A stretch of DNA of 64,000 nt from CAYJAD01 sp964370675 (GCA_964370675.1 CAYJKC010000002.1:1-64000), one strand, 5' to 3'. Positions 43,881 to 53,353 are shown, counted from the first letter of the stretch. Notes: a model not told the origin generated them from the letters alone. Made by a program: numbers and translations.

Positions 43881-45940
43881 TATAGTAAATCATTGTCCCA
43901 GTTAAATAAGCCATTGCGACGTATTTCTGGTAAGTTTATGGGTGGATTTTCCACTATTTCAACAAAAAAGCTATAGCCTGCTAAATCTAGTTGGTTACGT
44001 TTTTCACTAAGATCTAAGGGCCAAGCAGGATAGAGCCAAGTATTACTGCCATAATTCCTAGCCCAAAACACTTCGCCCTTGGGGCTTGCAAAAGGTTCAT
44101 TGGCTTTAATGCCATTTAGCCCAAAACGGGCTATGCCCACAGGCCAAAAACCTTTAAGTACCATACCAAGAGGTAGGGGACTTTGCTTTGGTAAACTTAA
44201 TAAGTCTTTTTGGGGTAATTCTGGGCTAACAAAACTTGCCGCAAAGCCCATTTCTTTAAGCATATCAAGATGTGCCACATTGGCAACATTACAAAATGGT
44301 CCGGCTATTAAATCTAATTCATCAATTTGATTAAAAAGATATTTTTGCCAAGGTGCATTACATACAAAATGCATAGCGCCACATCTTTGTAAGTGTGTGA
44401 TGAGGCGAATAAATGATTGTTCTTCTTCAGGCCAAATTACTGGCGGAAGCCACCAAGCTACCTTGGGGACAATGGTGCGTGATAATTCTTGGGCTTTAGG
44501 TGAAACCCAAAGTGCCATATGAGCGCCCTTAGTGCCGCGTGTTTCGCGCCCTTGAGGTATGTTGGCGCGTAAAATCATATCAGCGCGTTTACGCGCTTTA
44601 ATGTTAGGTGCAAACTTTAGTTTTATATCTATGGGTGTTGATGCTTTTTTTGTGTACTTTTTAAGTTCTTGCTCACCTTGATTTAATATAGATATAAGCT
44701 CTGGCTCACGTCTATCGATTAAAAAAACTGGCGTACCAACCTTGGGTGTCTTATGCTTAGGTAAGCGTAAAACTAGTGTTCCAGCCTTAGGCACGCGCTT
44801 GGTTACGCTTAGTGTGCTATGCCAGCTTTGGTCTTCAATGCCTATGCGCAAATAATCCTTGGGTAATAAAGCTTGGTGTGCCTTAATAAAGGCACGACCT
44901 TCAGCGTCAATACTGCATTTACCAACTAATAGACCCGAGCTGGTATGCTCATAAGGATCTGTGGGCGAGTTTTGTTTTTGAGGTAAGAATCGAGCTCTCG
45001 TGCTTGGTCGACTTAAAGCCATGTTTAAAAATTCTTCAGCCATTTTTTTTGCTTTTGAATCATTGGGATTATCGCGCAAAATTTTATAGGCTGTGACCAC
45101 GTGATAAACATAGTGTGGACCTTTTTTACGCCCTTCAATTTTCCACGAGCTAAGGTTTGGTATGTCGAGTAATGTTTTGGCAAGCACGTCTAATGATAAG
45201 TCTAAACAAGAAAAATAACGCCCGCTATGCACCTTGCCGCTCTTTCTAGCTTGGGGTTGTGACTTGCGAATGGGCTTGCCCTTAGGGCTTTTATCATTGC
45301 CCATATAGTTTGGTATGGCATTACCACCTTGGCGATATACGCGCCTACATGGCTGCACACAGCGTCCGCGCAAACCACTTTTGCCACCCATATAACTAGA
45401 CCAATAGCAACGCCCAGAAACACAATAACATAAAGCGCCATGTACAAATAACTCTAGCTCCAAATCTTCAGGGCAAGCTTCACCCATGAGTCGAATTTCA
45501 TCAATGCTAAGCTCGCGCGGTAAAATCACTCTTTGTGCGCCCATTTTTTTTGCTGCCATAAGCCCAGCAGGATGAGTGATATTGGATAGAGTAGAGAGGT
45601 GCAATTCACCTTGAAAATTAGCTTGGCGGGCTAGGTTAATAAAGCCAATATCTTGAACGATTAAGGCTTGCGGTTGTACATCACGCGCAAGACGACCAAT
45701 GAGGTTGGCTGCGCTACTAATATCTTGTGGTTTAACAAGAGAATTCATTGCCACATAAACTTTAGCATCTTTAGAGTGAGCTAGTTCCACAAGACCTGCA
45801 AGTTCACTAATACTAAAATTTTCTGCCTGCATGCGAGCTGAAAAATGTTTTAGCCCAAGGTATATGGCATTGGCACCAGCAGCAAGAGCTGCTAAAAAGG
45901 AAGGCTTATCTCCGGCTGGAGCTAATATTTCTGGTTGCAT
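43880..45940 (-). CDS. U32 peptidase-family protein, RlhA/TrhP-like
   Basis: The 686-residue protein has the U32 fold with 'ILAPAGDKPSFLAALAAGAN' at the N-terminus. The Cys-rich core is 'FVHGALCYCVSGRCYWSSYM' and 'GRCVQPCRRVYR', matching the Fe-S site of this family. E. coli RlhA and TrhP use such proteins to hydroxylate 23S rRNA and tRNA, and length fits RlhA-type members. The long C-terminal part (about 330-686) probably includes the DUF3656-like domain. It faces the gap operon across a terminator. Confidence 0.9.
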   Translation of the reverse strand: MQPEILAPAGDKPSFLAALAAGANAIYLGLKHFSARMQAENFSISELAGLVELAHSKDAKVYVAMNSLVKPQDISSAANLIGRLARDVQPQALIVQDIGFINLARQANFQGELHLSTLSNITHPAGLMAAKKMGAQRVILPRELSIDEIRLMGEACPEDLELELFVHGALCYCVSGRCYWSSYMGGKSGLRGRCVQPCRRVYRQGGNAIPNYMGNDKSPKGKPIRKSQPQARKSGKVHSGRYFSCLDLSLDVLAKTLLDIPNLSSWKIEGRKKGPHYVYHVVTAYKILRDNPNDSKAKKMAEEFLNMALSRPSTRARFLPQKQNSPTDPYEHTSSGLLVGKCSIDAEGRAFIKAHQALLPKDYLRIGIEDQSWHSTLSVTKRVPKAGTLVLRLPKHKTPKVGTPVFLIDRREPELISILNQGEQELKKYTKKASTPIDIKLKFAPNIKARKRADMILRANIPQGRETRGTKGAHMALWVSPKAQELSRTIVPKVAWWLPPVIWPEEEQSFIRLITHLQRCGAMHFVCNAPWQKYLFNQIDELDLIAGPFCNVANVAHLDMLKEMGFAASFVSPELPQKDLLSLPKQSPLPLGMVLKGFWPVGIARFGLNGIKANEPFASPKGEVFWARNYGSNTWLYPAWPLDLSEKRNQLDLAGYSFFVEIVENPPINLPEIRRNGLFNWDNDLL

Positions 45941-46096
45941 AATTTTAATTTTGGTTAATTGATTAATGTTTAGTTTGGCTTAGCACTTCATACATGCAAA
46001 GTGAAAGACAAGCAAGTGTATTTGGTGGGCTATATGGTGGCACACGGCAATAAAAAGCTTTTACAATTATCAATACAGTTTGAAAATAGATGACGA

Positions 46097-47059
46097 CTAA
46101 GGTTTCGGGGCAGAGTCTAAAATGTTTTTGGCAATATTTGCATCGATGCCAATGCGCTCTACAAGTTCTGCAATGCTGTCAAAGCGTTGTTCATTGCGGA
46201 TGCGCTGTACAAAAGACAGGCTTAACTCTTGCCCATAAACATTATGTTCTTCTTCAAGTATGAAGCTTTCAATGCTTAGTTTATCATTGCCAAATGTGGG
46301 TACGTTCCCCACATTTGTAACGGCAGGTAATGCTTTTTGCTTTGTACCTTCTTTGTTAATAATACCTGTGATCCAAGTGGCATATACTCCATGACGTGGG
46401 ATTGTGGCATAGTCTGTTGCAATGTTTGCTGTGGGAAACCCAAGACCAGAACCGCGCCCATGCCCTGAAACCACTGTGCCCTTAATGGTATAATATCCAC
46501 CCAGCAAATTTTGTGCATCCCATAAATCACCCGCCCTAATCAAGTCGCGAATACGAGTTGAGCTAACAACTGCGTCAAGTGCAATAACCGGCGGCAATTG
46601 TTCAACGCTAAAGGAATATTTTTTCCCAAGCTCTTGTAAAACATCAAAGTTACCAGCTCTATTCTTACCCAGTGAAAAGTCATAGCCAATGATCAGGTGC
46701 TGACATTTTAGCGGTACTAATACTTGCTTGACAAATTCTTCTGGATTAAGGGTTGCTAGTTCCTTGGTAAAGGGCAGCTCTAATGTGAGCGCCACACCAT
46801 GCTTTGCAAAGCGAGTTAAGCGATCATTTTGAGTAACGAGCAAGGATGGCGCGCGCGTTCTAGCAAGTACAGCCAAGGGGTGGGGCCAAAAGGTAACCAC
46901 AGCAGGCATTAAGTTTTGCTTAATGGATTGCTCCATAGTGCGCTGTAATAGACTTTGATGCCCTACATGCACACCATCAAAATTGCCGATGGTAATGCAA
47001 GTACCGGCATATTTAGAATTATCTAAAGTAAAATCTTGAGGTGAAGTAATTAAGTGCAT
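46097..47059 (-). CDS. ribF: Bifunctional riboflavin kinase/FAD synthetase
   Basis: RibF makes FMN and FAD from riboflavin. The 320-residue protein has the N-terminal FAD-synthetase domain with 'TCITIGNFDGVHVGHQSLLQ' and 'SSTRIRDLIRAG', and the C-terminal riboflavin-kinase domain with 'GHGRGSGLGFPTANIATDY'. Both domains are complete. It lies 2 bp after an orphan gene that overlaps a DEAD-box helicase gene, so the three are likely co-transcribed. Its flavins would serve Roo and other flavoproteins. Confidence 0.95.
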   Translation of the reverse strand: MHLITSPQDFTLDNSKYAGTCITIGNFDGVHVGHQSLLQRTMEQSIKQNLMPAVVTFWPHPLAVLARTRAPSLLVTQNDRLTRFAKHGVALTLELPFTKELATLNPEEFVKQVLVPLKCQHLIIGYDFSLGKNRAGNFDVLQELGKKYSFSVEQLPPVIALDAVVSSTRIRDLIRAGDLWDAQNLLGGYYTIKGTVVSGHGRGSGLGFPTANIATDYATIPRHGVYATWITGIINKEGTKQKALPAVTNVGNVPTFGNDKLSIESFILEEEHNVYGQELSLSFVQRIRNEQRFDSIAELVERIGIDANIAKNILDSAPKP

Positions 47060-47061
47060 AT

Positions 47062-47544
47062 TTAAACAAGACGTTGAAAAATAAAGCTATAGTGATTGCG
47101 TAACACCAAGGAGAGTCGCAAGGTTTCTGCTTTCAGGGCATTGTCATCTATCTTAGCAAAGGACAGTAGGTGCCTACTAATGTGGCTAAAATCTTTATCA
47201 CCAACACTTAGCACCATATCACGATAAGCACGAATGGTTGTGGCTGTGGCAGAACGTAGTTTGGGCGACATTTTTTCCAAGTGTTGTTGTAAAAAACAGT
47301 CGAAAATTTCTTGCGCATTTTGGGGAAATGATTGTTCAAGTGCTAAGGCCCAAAGTCCAATATAGGTGCCTTCAAATTCTTTCAGCAAGGTTTTACGCAG
47401 TGATCTATTAAATCTGCCTACTTTAAATATACTCAATTCTTGAGTAAAATCTACAGTGCTTAAAAGTGCCTCAAAGATGGCAGCCACTTCCTTAGGATCA
47501 CTAGGTGGAGTTATTGGGCTATTGTTAATCATGTTTGGCACCAT
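47062..47544 (-). CDS. Helical protein of unknown function between helicase and ribF
   Basis: The 160-residue protein is mostly helical, with hydrophobic heptads and a Ser/Arg/Lys-rich middle. I recognise no family, though its helical pattern loosely resembles NusB- or SirB-like domains. It overlaps the end of the DEAD-box gene (stop at 47525) by 20 bases, or by 8 if the ATG at 47532 is used; neither start has a strong ribosome site, consistent with translational coupling. It lies 2 bp before ribF. Its position after an RNA helicase hints at RNA metabolism, unproven. Confidence 0.65.
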   Translation of the reverse strand: MVPNMINNSPITPPSDPKEVAAIFEALLSTVDFTQELSIFKVGRFNRSLRKTLLKEFEGTYIGLWALALEQSFPQNAQEIFDCFLQQHLEKMSPKLRSATATTIRAYRDMVLSVGDKDFSHISRHLLSFAKIDDNALKAETLRLSLVLRNHYSFIFQRLV

Positions 47545-49030
47545 TGCTTGTTTTTGCCCTTCTATTTCTACGTTTTCGCTTTGCTGGTGTAACTTCTGTG
47601 TTCACTGGTGTCATCGGAGCTACCTTGAGGCTTTCTTGGTAAAATGCGTCAAGAAGCATATTGATTAAAGTATAGGATGTATCTTGAGTTTGCAGGTTTT
47701 GTCCATGCTCTTGCTGAATAAGTGACTGCACCACAGCATTAAACCTGCTCATTCTTTCACGCTCAAGACCAGTAAGTTTGCGATAACGAGCCTCGAGTAA
47801 TGTAGTAATCCTTTGTCCTACGGCATGGGAAACATCTTCATGAGAGGGGTTTTCACGCATAACAAGTGGAATATTAAATTTTTTTGCAATGCGCTCAAGC
47901 TCTAGCTTTTCCATAACATCCACAATGTTAATGACCGTGCCAGCAGCACCAGCTCGACCAGTGCGTCCAGCTCTGTGAATATAACTTTCGTGGTCTTCTG
48001 GTACTTCATAAAGAATCACATGTGACAAATCGGGAATATCAATACCACGCGCAGCTACGTCTGTTGCTATCAAAAATCGTAAAGCACCTTGGCGTATTTT
48101 TTGTAGTATGCTCTCGCGCCGACTTTGCGATAGATCAGCAGAAAGACCATCTGCATCATAACCAAAGCCTTTAAGTACTTCAGTTACATAATGAACATTG
48201 GCCTTGGTATTGCAAAAAATGATTGCAGAGCTAGGATTTTCCATTTCTAAAAGGCGAATTAAAGTGCGGTCTTTATCCATTGCCTTACATAGGCAATATA
48301 AATGTTGAACCTCAGCCACATGTACATGGCTATGCGATAAAGATAGCATGGCAGGCACAGACATAAATTCTTCTGCCAGTTTTAATACATGAGGTGGATA
48401 AGTGGCAGAAAATAAGCAAGTGGCAATTTTTGCTCTCGGTAAATAGCGTTGAACTTCCTTCATATCAGGATAAAAACCAATAGAAAGCATGCGATCTGCT
48501 TCGTCAAAAACCAGAACTCGTAAATAATCTAAACAAAGGCTACGACGTAAAAGGTGGTCCAAAATGCGCCCAGGTGTGCCGACTACCAATTGTACCCCAG
48601 CACGTAAGGCTTCATTTTGTTTGCCATAACCAACACCGCCATAAACTGCTGTGGCTTCAAGACCAGATTGAGCAAAAATGGTTTGCGCTTCTTTTAAAAC
48701 TTGCAGGGCCAATTCTCGTGTAGGAACAAGCACTAAGGCTTGCACTACTTTGCGCTCTGGTGAGAGATGGCGCAAGAGTGGTAATAGGTAAGTACCAGTT
48801 TTGCCACTACCTGTGCGTGATTGCACCATTAAATCTCTGCGCGCTAAAAGATAAGGTAGCGATAACTCTTGGACAGGCATAAGCTCAGACCACTTGGCTC
48901 TAGCGCAAGCGTCTTGCAAAACTTGCGGCAATTGGCTTAAGCTTGTGCGCGGTAAAGCATTGTCTGGTTCGCATACATTTGTCAGCGTAGCAGAGCCTTC
49001 ACACGCATTTGCGCTTTGTTGCTGGGTCAT
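47525..49030 (-). CDS. DEAD-box ATP-dependent RNA helicase
   Basis: The 501-residue protein has all helicase motifs: Q-motif region 'AKWSELMPVQELSLPYLL', motif I 'SRTGSGKTGTYLLPLL', Ia 'VPTRELALQV', 'GTPGRILDHLL', II 'VFDEADRML', III 'FSATYP', and VI 'HRAGRTGRAG'. A C-terminal tail is basic ('AKRKRRNRRAKTSNG'), likely an RNA-binding extension. It resembles RhlE/CsdA-type helicases used in ribosome assembly or mRNA decay. The start ATG at 49030 lacks a strong ribosome site. Confidence 0.93.
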   Translation of the reverse strand: MTQQQSANACEGSATLTNVCEPDNALPRTSLSQLPQVLQDACARAKWSELMPVQELSLPYLLARRDLMVQSRTGSGKTGTYLLPLLRHLSPERKVVQALVLVPTRELALQVLKEAQTIFAQSGLEATAVYGGVGYGKQNEALRAGVQLVVGTPGRILDHLLRRSLCLDYLRVLVFDEADRMLSIGFYPDMKEVQRYLPRAKIATCLFSATYPPHVLKLAEEFMSVPAMLSLSHSHVHVAEVQHLYCLCKAMDKDRTLIRLLEMENPSSAIIFCNTKANVHYVTEVLKGFGYDADGLSADLSQSRRESILQKIRQGALRFLIATDVAARGIDIPDLSHVILYEVPEDHESYIHRAGRTGRAGAAGTVINIVDVMEKLELERIAKKFNIPLVMRENPSHEDVSHAVGQRITTLLEARYRKLTGLERERMSRFNAVVQSLIQQEHGQNLQTQDTSYTLINMLLDAFYQESLKVAPMTPVNTEVTPAKRKRRNRRAKTSNGAKHD

Positions 49031-49142
49031 AGCTATCCTTAAGGTGTTAATGGTTGTGTGGCTTAAAGGTTAAAAAATACATAGCTTTAGAAATTTTCTA
49101 ACATATTTTACTATGCTTGGCAATGTTATAATATGCCCTCAA

Positions 49143-49451
49143 AGGCTATATTCAATGTGATTCCGATTTGCCTACTTTTGCTTTTGATGTGTGAGGTTTG
49201 GTAAAGTTTTTTTAGCGTTGCAGTACCTGCGTTTCACTCTCGATTAACGTAAGGTTCGCAAGCTCACCTAAGGTAAACGGCTTCGCCGCCCGTTGGGTCG
49301 GCCGTTGGGCAGGCCTTTGGGTCGAGCATACGCTCCGTCGCAGCAGATTGCTCAAAAAACATTCCCCAACCGCACACATTCCCCAAACAAAAAACTACTT
49401 CAGTGACTATTTTTTAAATCGGAATGACTTGAGGCTATATTCAATGTGATT
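49143..49451. mobile_element. Possible MITE-like insertion with 20-bp direct repeats
   Basis: AGGCTATATTCAATGTGATT occurs at 49143-49162 and again at 49432-49451. Inside these lie inverted ATTCCGATTT (49160-49169) and AAATCGGAAT (49416-49425). The interior carries repeat family 2 (49239-49289), short CGTTGGG/TTTGGG repeats, and ACATTCCCCAA twice (49359-49369, 49376-49386). Terminal inverts, a flanking direct repeat and no gene resemble a miniature element, though 20 bp is long for a target duplication and the left repeat overlaps the inverted repeat. Confidence 0.5.
49239..49289 (-). repeat. Dispersed repeat family 2, copy B
   Basis: Its 29-bp block (49239-49267) and adjacent 22-bp block (49268-49289) match the two blocks of copy A (31583-31611, 31647-31668) on the opposite strand, with one mismatch each. 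Here the blocks are contiguous and in the reverse relative order. It lies within the element at 49143-49451. Confidence 0.75.
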
Positions 49452-49513
49452 TTGCTTGTATGAATGATTTACATAACAATGTGACTTTTTTTGGCGGCTG
49501 CTGTAGAAAATGG

Positions 49514-50113
49514 CTATGTTAATATATGTGTTAAAATAGCATCAGCTTGCAAGGCAGCTGCTTGCATGACGCGCGGGGCAAGAGGTGGAAGTATTGCCAT
49601 ATCGGAGCTAAAGTCTCCAACTAAAACCAAATTACCCAAATGCTTTTGTTGCATAGGAGGTCCACCAAAACCACAAATACCAGAAGCGCTTACAGTAAAT
49701 AATCCTGCTGCTAAAGTTTGCTCCACAAACATGCGTTTGCTCACCGCTTCATCTAAGGCTTCAACCCAATACATCGCCTTAGGTAAAAAATTTGATATAT
49801 TCTCTTCATCTAAGCGTAGTACATGCGTTTCAATGTTTATATTAGGGTCTAACTCTTGTAAAATCTTAACCATGGCATGCACTTTTTTCATGTTTACATG
49901 GCAGGGCATATAATGCTGGCGATTTAAGTTAGAGGCATCAACTTCATCATAATCAATTAAAACAAAGTTTTTAATACCACTACGTGCCAACAGCATAGCC
50001 ACATTGGACCCAAGTCCCCCAACGCCGGCAATGCCAATGCTTGTGGTGCTAAGTTTTGCAAGCTGGTCTTTGCTTAAATATTTTTTTAAACCTTGGTTTA
50101 ACATAGTGTGCAT
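49514..50113 (-). CDS. ThiF/HesA-type adenylyltransferase
   Basis: The 199-residue protein is a short E1-like adenylating enzyme: ATP loop 'GIAGVGGLGSNVAMLLARSG', 'VLIDYDEVDASNLNRQHY', and 'ICGFGG' with nearby cysteines. It is the compact ThiF form that activates a sulfur-carrier protein such as ThiS. No thiS, thiG or thiH is adjacent; the gene lies 3 bp after cobA-hemD on the same strand. It may serve thiamine, molybdopterin or another thiocarboxylate pathway. The catalytic zinc cysteines of full ThiF are not obvious. Confidence 0.85.
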   Translation of the reverse strand: MHTMLNQGLKKYLSKDQLAKLSTTSIGIAGVGGLGSNVAMLLARSGIKNFVLIDYDEVDASNLNRQHYMPCHVNMKKVHAMVKILQELDPNINIETHVLRLDEENISNFLPKAMYWVEALDEAVSKRMFVEQTLAAGLFTVSASGICGFGGPPMQQKHLGNLVLVGDFSSDMAILPPLAPRVMQAAALQADAILTHILT

Positions 50114-50116
50114 AGC

Positions 50117-51625
50117 TTATTTAGCAAAAAAAGTTTTTAACTCCTCTATTAAACCGGGTATGGTAAATTCTTCAGGTTGAATATGGCAAGTTAAGCCATG
50201 TTTTTGCATGGTTTTCGCTGTAATAGGACCAATGGCTGCAAGCTTTAAGTCTGGGTATTGCTTTAGGGTCTCTGCTGGCACAAGGGAAAGAAAATTATCC
50301 ACCGTGGAGGATGAACCAAAGGTTATACAATGAATACGCCCGTTTTTAAGTTCATCAAGCACTTCTTCTTTGCGTGTAGCGGCGGGTTTTGTTTCATAAA
50401 TTGGTAATACATCTACAGTGGCACCAGCTTTACGCAAGGCATCTGGTAAAACTTCACGCGCTTCCATAGCCCTTGGTAGTAGTATATTCTGTCCTTGCAT
50501 ACCAAGGGCCAACATACCCTCCACAACGCCCTCTGCCACATATTGAGCAGGCACAAAATCAGCCTCAATTCCACGTTCACGTAAAATTTGCGCTGTGGCT
50601 GGGCCAATGGCAGCAATTTTTTTGCCATGTAAAGCACGGCTATCTAATTTATGCAATTCTAAGCGCTTCCAAAAATGCTTAACTCCATTTACTGATGTAA
50701 ATACTAGCCATTGATATGTATTAAGATTTTTTATGTGCGTATCTACTTCTGTGTAATCATTTAAAGGATGTATTTCAATGGTTGGAAATTGAATGACATG
50801 CGCTCCAAGCTCGGCTAAATCTGTGGCAATGGTGCTTGCTTGTTCGCGTGCTCTGGTCACGACAATGCCCTTACCAAGCAGCGGTTTTTGCTCAAACCAA
50901 TTCAATTTATCACGCAAAGTGACCACATTACCGACCACAATGATTGATGGATTAGTAAAGCCTTGCTTTATGCCTTCATCTGGCAAAGTTTCAATGGTTG
51001 CCACAAGAGAGCGATGGTGAGCAGTTGTACCCCAATGCACAAGAGCGGCAGGGGTTTTAGGGTCAAGACCTGCCTTAATCAAATTGCTTGCAATGTCTGG
51101 TAAATTTTTCATGCCCATTACAAAAACTAGGGTAGAAGCAGATTTAGCTAAGGCATCCCAATTGTGCACCGAACCTGGTTTATTAGGATCTTCATGACCC
51201 GTAATAATAGTAACTGAAGAAGCAAAGGAGCGATGAGTTAGTGGAATACCAGCATAGGCTGGTCCACCAATGGTGCTTGAAATACCTGGTACTTCTTCAA
51301 AAGGCACACCAGCTGCCAAAAGTTCTTCGGCTTCTTCGCCACCGCGCCCAAAAATATAGGGGTCGCCACCTTTAAGCCTTGCTACAACATGACCTTCTTT
51401 AGCTTTTTTTACAATGAGGGCATTAATTTGATCTTGAGGCAGGGCATGGTCTGCGGCCCGTTTACCAACATATATAAGTTCAGCCGTGGGTTTTGCATAA
51501 TTAAGTAAGCTAGAGTTGGCAAGCGCGTCATAAACAATGACATCGGCTATTTCCAAAATATTTTTGCCTTTAATCGTTAAAAGCCCGGCATCACCAGGGC
51601 CTGCTCCAATAAGATATACTTTCAT
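50117..51625 (-). CDS. cobA-hemD: Fused uroporphyrinogen-III methyltransferase and uroporphyrinogen-III synthase
   Basis: The 502-residue fusion joins SUMT (CobA, about 1-245; 'VYLIGAGPGDAGLLTIKG', 'RLKGGDPYIFGRGGEEAEEL', 'GHEDPNKPGSVHNWD') to HemD (about 250-502; 'GKGIVVTRAREQASTIA', 'TFGSSSTVDNFL'). HemD closes the tetrapyrrole ring to uroporphyrinogen III and CobA methylates it to precorrin-2, on the way to sirohaem, haem d1 or cobalamin. The fusion is common in sulfate reducers and clostridia. Its ATG (51625-51623) overlaps the pepA stop by one base. Confidence 0.95.
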   Translation of the reverse strand: MKVYLIGAGPGDAGLLTIKGKNILEIADVIVYDALANSSLLNYAKPTAELIYVGKRAADHALPQDQINALIVKKAKEGHVVARLKGGDPYIFGRGGEEAEELLAAGVPFEEVPGISSTIGGPAYAGIPLTHRSFASSVTIITGHEDPNKPGSVHNWDALAKSASTLVFVMGMKNLPDIASNLIKAGLDPKTPAALVHWGTTAHHRSLVATIETLPDEGIKQGFTNPSIIVVGNVVTLRDKLNWFEQKPLLGKGIVVTRAREQASTIATDLAELGAHVIQFPTIEIHPLNDYTEVDTHIKNLNTYQWLVFTSVNGVKHFWKRLELHKLDSRALHGKKIAAIGPATAQILRERGIEADFVPAQYVAEGVVEGMLALGMQGQNILLPRAMEAREVLPDALRKAGATVDVLPIYETKPAATRKEEVLDELKNGRIHCITFGSSSTVDNFLSLVPAETLKQYPDLKLAAIGPITAKTMQKHGLTCHIQPEEFTIPGLIEELKTFFAK

Positions 51626-53127
51626 TAAATGCCACTCCGCATAAGTTCAACTAAAGAACGTACTCCAAAGCCTAGTGCTCCCACAGGGCTTAGAGCTGTT
51701 TTCTTAAAGGCCCAATCGGCCCCGGCAATATCTAAATGCGCCCAACGCACATCAGATTTAATAAAGTTTTTTAAGAATAATGCAGCACTAATGGCCCCAC
51801 CTTCGCGCGGTCCTATGTGTGCAATATCGGCCACTGGGCTTTTTAGACCTTCTTCATAACCTGCCCATAAAGGTAGAGGCCAATAATAATCACCTGTAAC
51901 CTTACCAATGTTACATAGTTCGTTATTTAAAGCTTCATCATCACTAAAAATGCCTGCTATTTCACTACCTAGGGCAATAGCGCATGCACCTGTTAATGTA
52001 GCTATATCAACCATAAAGGCAGGTGTCCACTGTTCTTGGGCATAACTTAATGCATCACAAAGCACCAAGCGTCCTTCGGCATCAGTGTTTAATATTTCAA
52101 TGGTTTTTCCTGCATGTGACTTGACCACATCTCCGGGGCGCATGGCTTTGCCACCGGGCATATTTTCAGCACAAGCCAATATGCCAATAATGCGCCGTGG
52201 TATATCTTCTTGCCCTATGGTTTCTAATGCACCCACAATGGCAGCTGCACCAGACATATCACTTTTCATGGTGTGCATATTTTGTGCAGGCTTAAGGCTA
52301 ATTCCGCCAGAATCAAAGGTTAAACCTTTACCAACCAAGATAATTGGATCATCATTTTCATGCCCTTTGGGAGCATGTTCTACAATGGCCATGCAGGGTG
52401 GATTATTAGAACCATTGCCTACAGCTAGTATGGAATTGCAACCAAGCTTGTCCAATTCTTTTGGGTCTAACATGGTATACTTCATGCCATGTTTTTTTGC
52501 TACAGTTTGCGCAGCTTCAGCTAAGGCTTTTGGAGTCATAATATTTGGTGGAGTATTGGCAAGATTTCTTGCTAAATAAACCCCTTGGGCGGCGTGTTCT
52601 CCGCGGCGTGCGGCGGCATGCTCGGCATCAGGCACAGAGTCTTGAGTAAAACCTAAGGCTAACCATTTGGGGTCTTCCTTTTGCTCTGGACTTGGTGTAC
52701 GCAAATCCATAAAACGATAAAGACCTAAAAAAGATGCAAAAACAGCTTCTTCTACTAAACGTGTGCTTTGGGTAGGTAAGACTTCAAGGGCAGGTAGAGG
52801 TATTAGAATGGACTCAAGCCCAAGGCTGCGGCAACGTGCCACAGCAGAAGCTACGGCTGTACGAAATATTTGTAGTGAAAATTTATCTTCTTCACCAAGT
52901 CCTATGGCCATAATGCGTGGTATGGCTTGGTCAGGATGTCCATAAAATAAGGCTTCTTGTCCTTTACTACCATCAAAATCTCTTAGTCCGGGAGCTATGG
53001 TAAACCAGGGGCTTGCATCGCCAATTTCCGGATAAAGACTTGATGGATCTTGACCTTTGCAGGCAAAGGTTAGCATAATTTGCCCCTTCCAAGAACTGGG
53101 ACCTAGGGCTTGAAAACGTATATCCAC
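51625..53127 (-). CDS. pepA: Leucyl aminopeptidase (M17)
   Basis: The 500-residue cytosolic enzyme removes N-terminal residues from peptides, using two metal ions. Catalytic and metal motifs are present: 'LVGKGLTFDSGGISLKP' (Lys, Asp), 'KSDMSGAAAIVGA' (Asp) and 'NTDAEGRLVL' (Asp, Glu, Arg). The N-terminal macro-like domain is shorter in identity but intact. It is upstream of cobA-hemD with a one-base overlap. In E. coli PepA also binds DNA, which is not tested here. Confidence 0.95.
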   Translation of the reverse strand: MDIRFQALGPSSWKGQIMLTFACKGQDPSSLYPEIGDASPWFTIAPGLRDFDGSKGQEALFYGHPDQAIPRIMAIGLGEEDKFSLQIFRTAVASAVARCRSLGLESILIPLPALEVLPTQSTRLVEEAVFASFLGLYRFMDLRTPSPEQKEDPKWLALGFTQDSVPDAEHAAARRGEHAAQGVYLARNLANTPPNIMTPKALAEAAQTVAKKHGMKYTMLDPKELDKLGCNSILAVGNGSNNPPCMAIVEHAPKGHENDDPIILVGKGLTFDSGGISLKPAQNMHTMKSDMSGAAAIVGALETIGQEDIPRRIIGILACAENMPGGKAMRPGDVVKSHAGKTIEILNTDAEGRLVLCDALSYAQEQWTPAFMVDIATLTGACAIALGSEIAGIFSDDEALNNELCNIGKVTGDYYWPLPLWAGYEEGLKSPVADIAHIGPREGGAISAALFLKNFIKSDVRWAHLDIAGADWAFKKTALSPVGALGFGVRSLVELMRSGI

Positions 53128-53353
53128 AATAATGCTCCTTGCAAATTTGCTTATAATAATTCATGCTGTAATAATACTACAGCATACGCTTTATTAAGGC
53201 TTTTGCCAAGGGCTTAGATATGACCTGAAAAAATGCGCATGCTTAGATTGTTTATATGCTTAGCTTTATAAAGCCATTAAACTTAATTTATATGGTATTT
53301 AAGTAAGGATCATTGATTAACAGTCTTTTATGTTAACCTTAAGTGGGTATTTT

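Larger units (their letters stand above)
49031..49513. other. 483-bp region containing a repeat-bordered element
   Basis: No gene is supported between the helicase gene and the ThiF-like gene, both on the minus strand. The centre holds the element at 49143-49451, with a locally GC-rich core (about 49240-49345) unlike the AT-rich surroundings. The flanks are AT-rich and otherwise featureless. Confidence 0.6.

Noticed and set aside
53330..53353. An earlier ATG as the hemW start
   Set aside because: It lacks a ribosome site, and the family N-terminus begins at the ATG at 53354.
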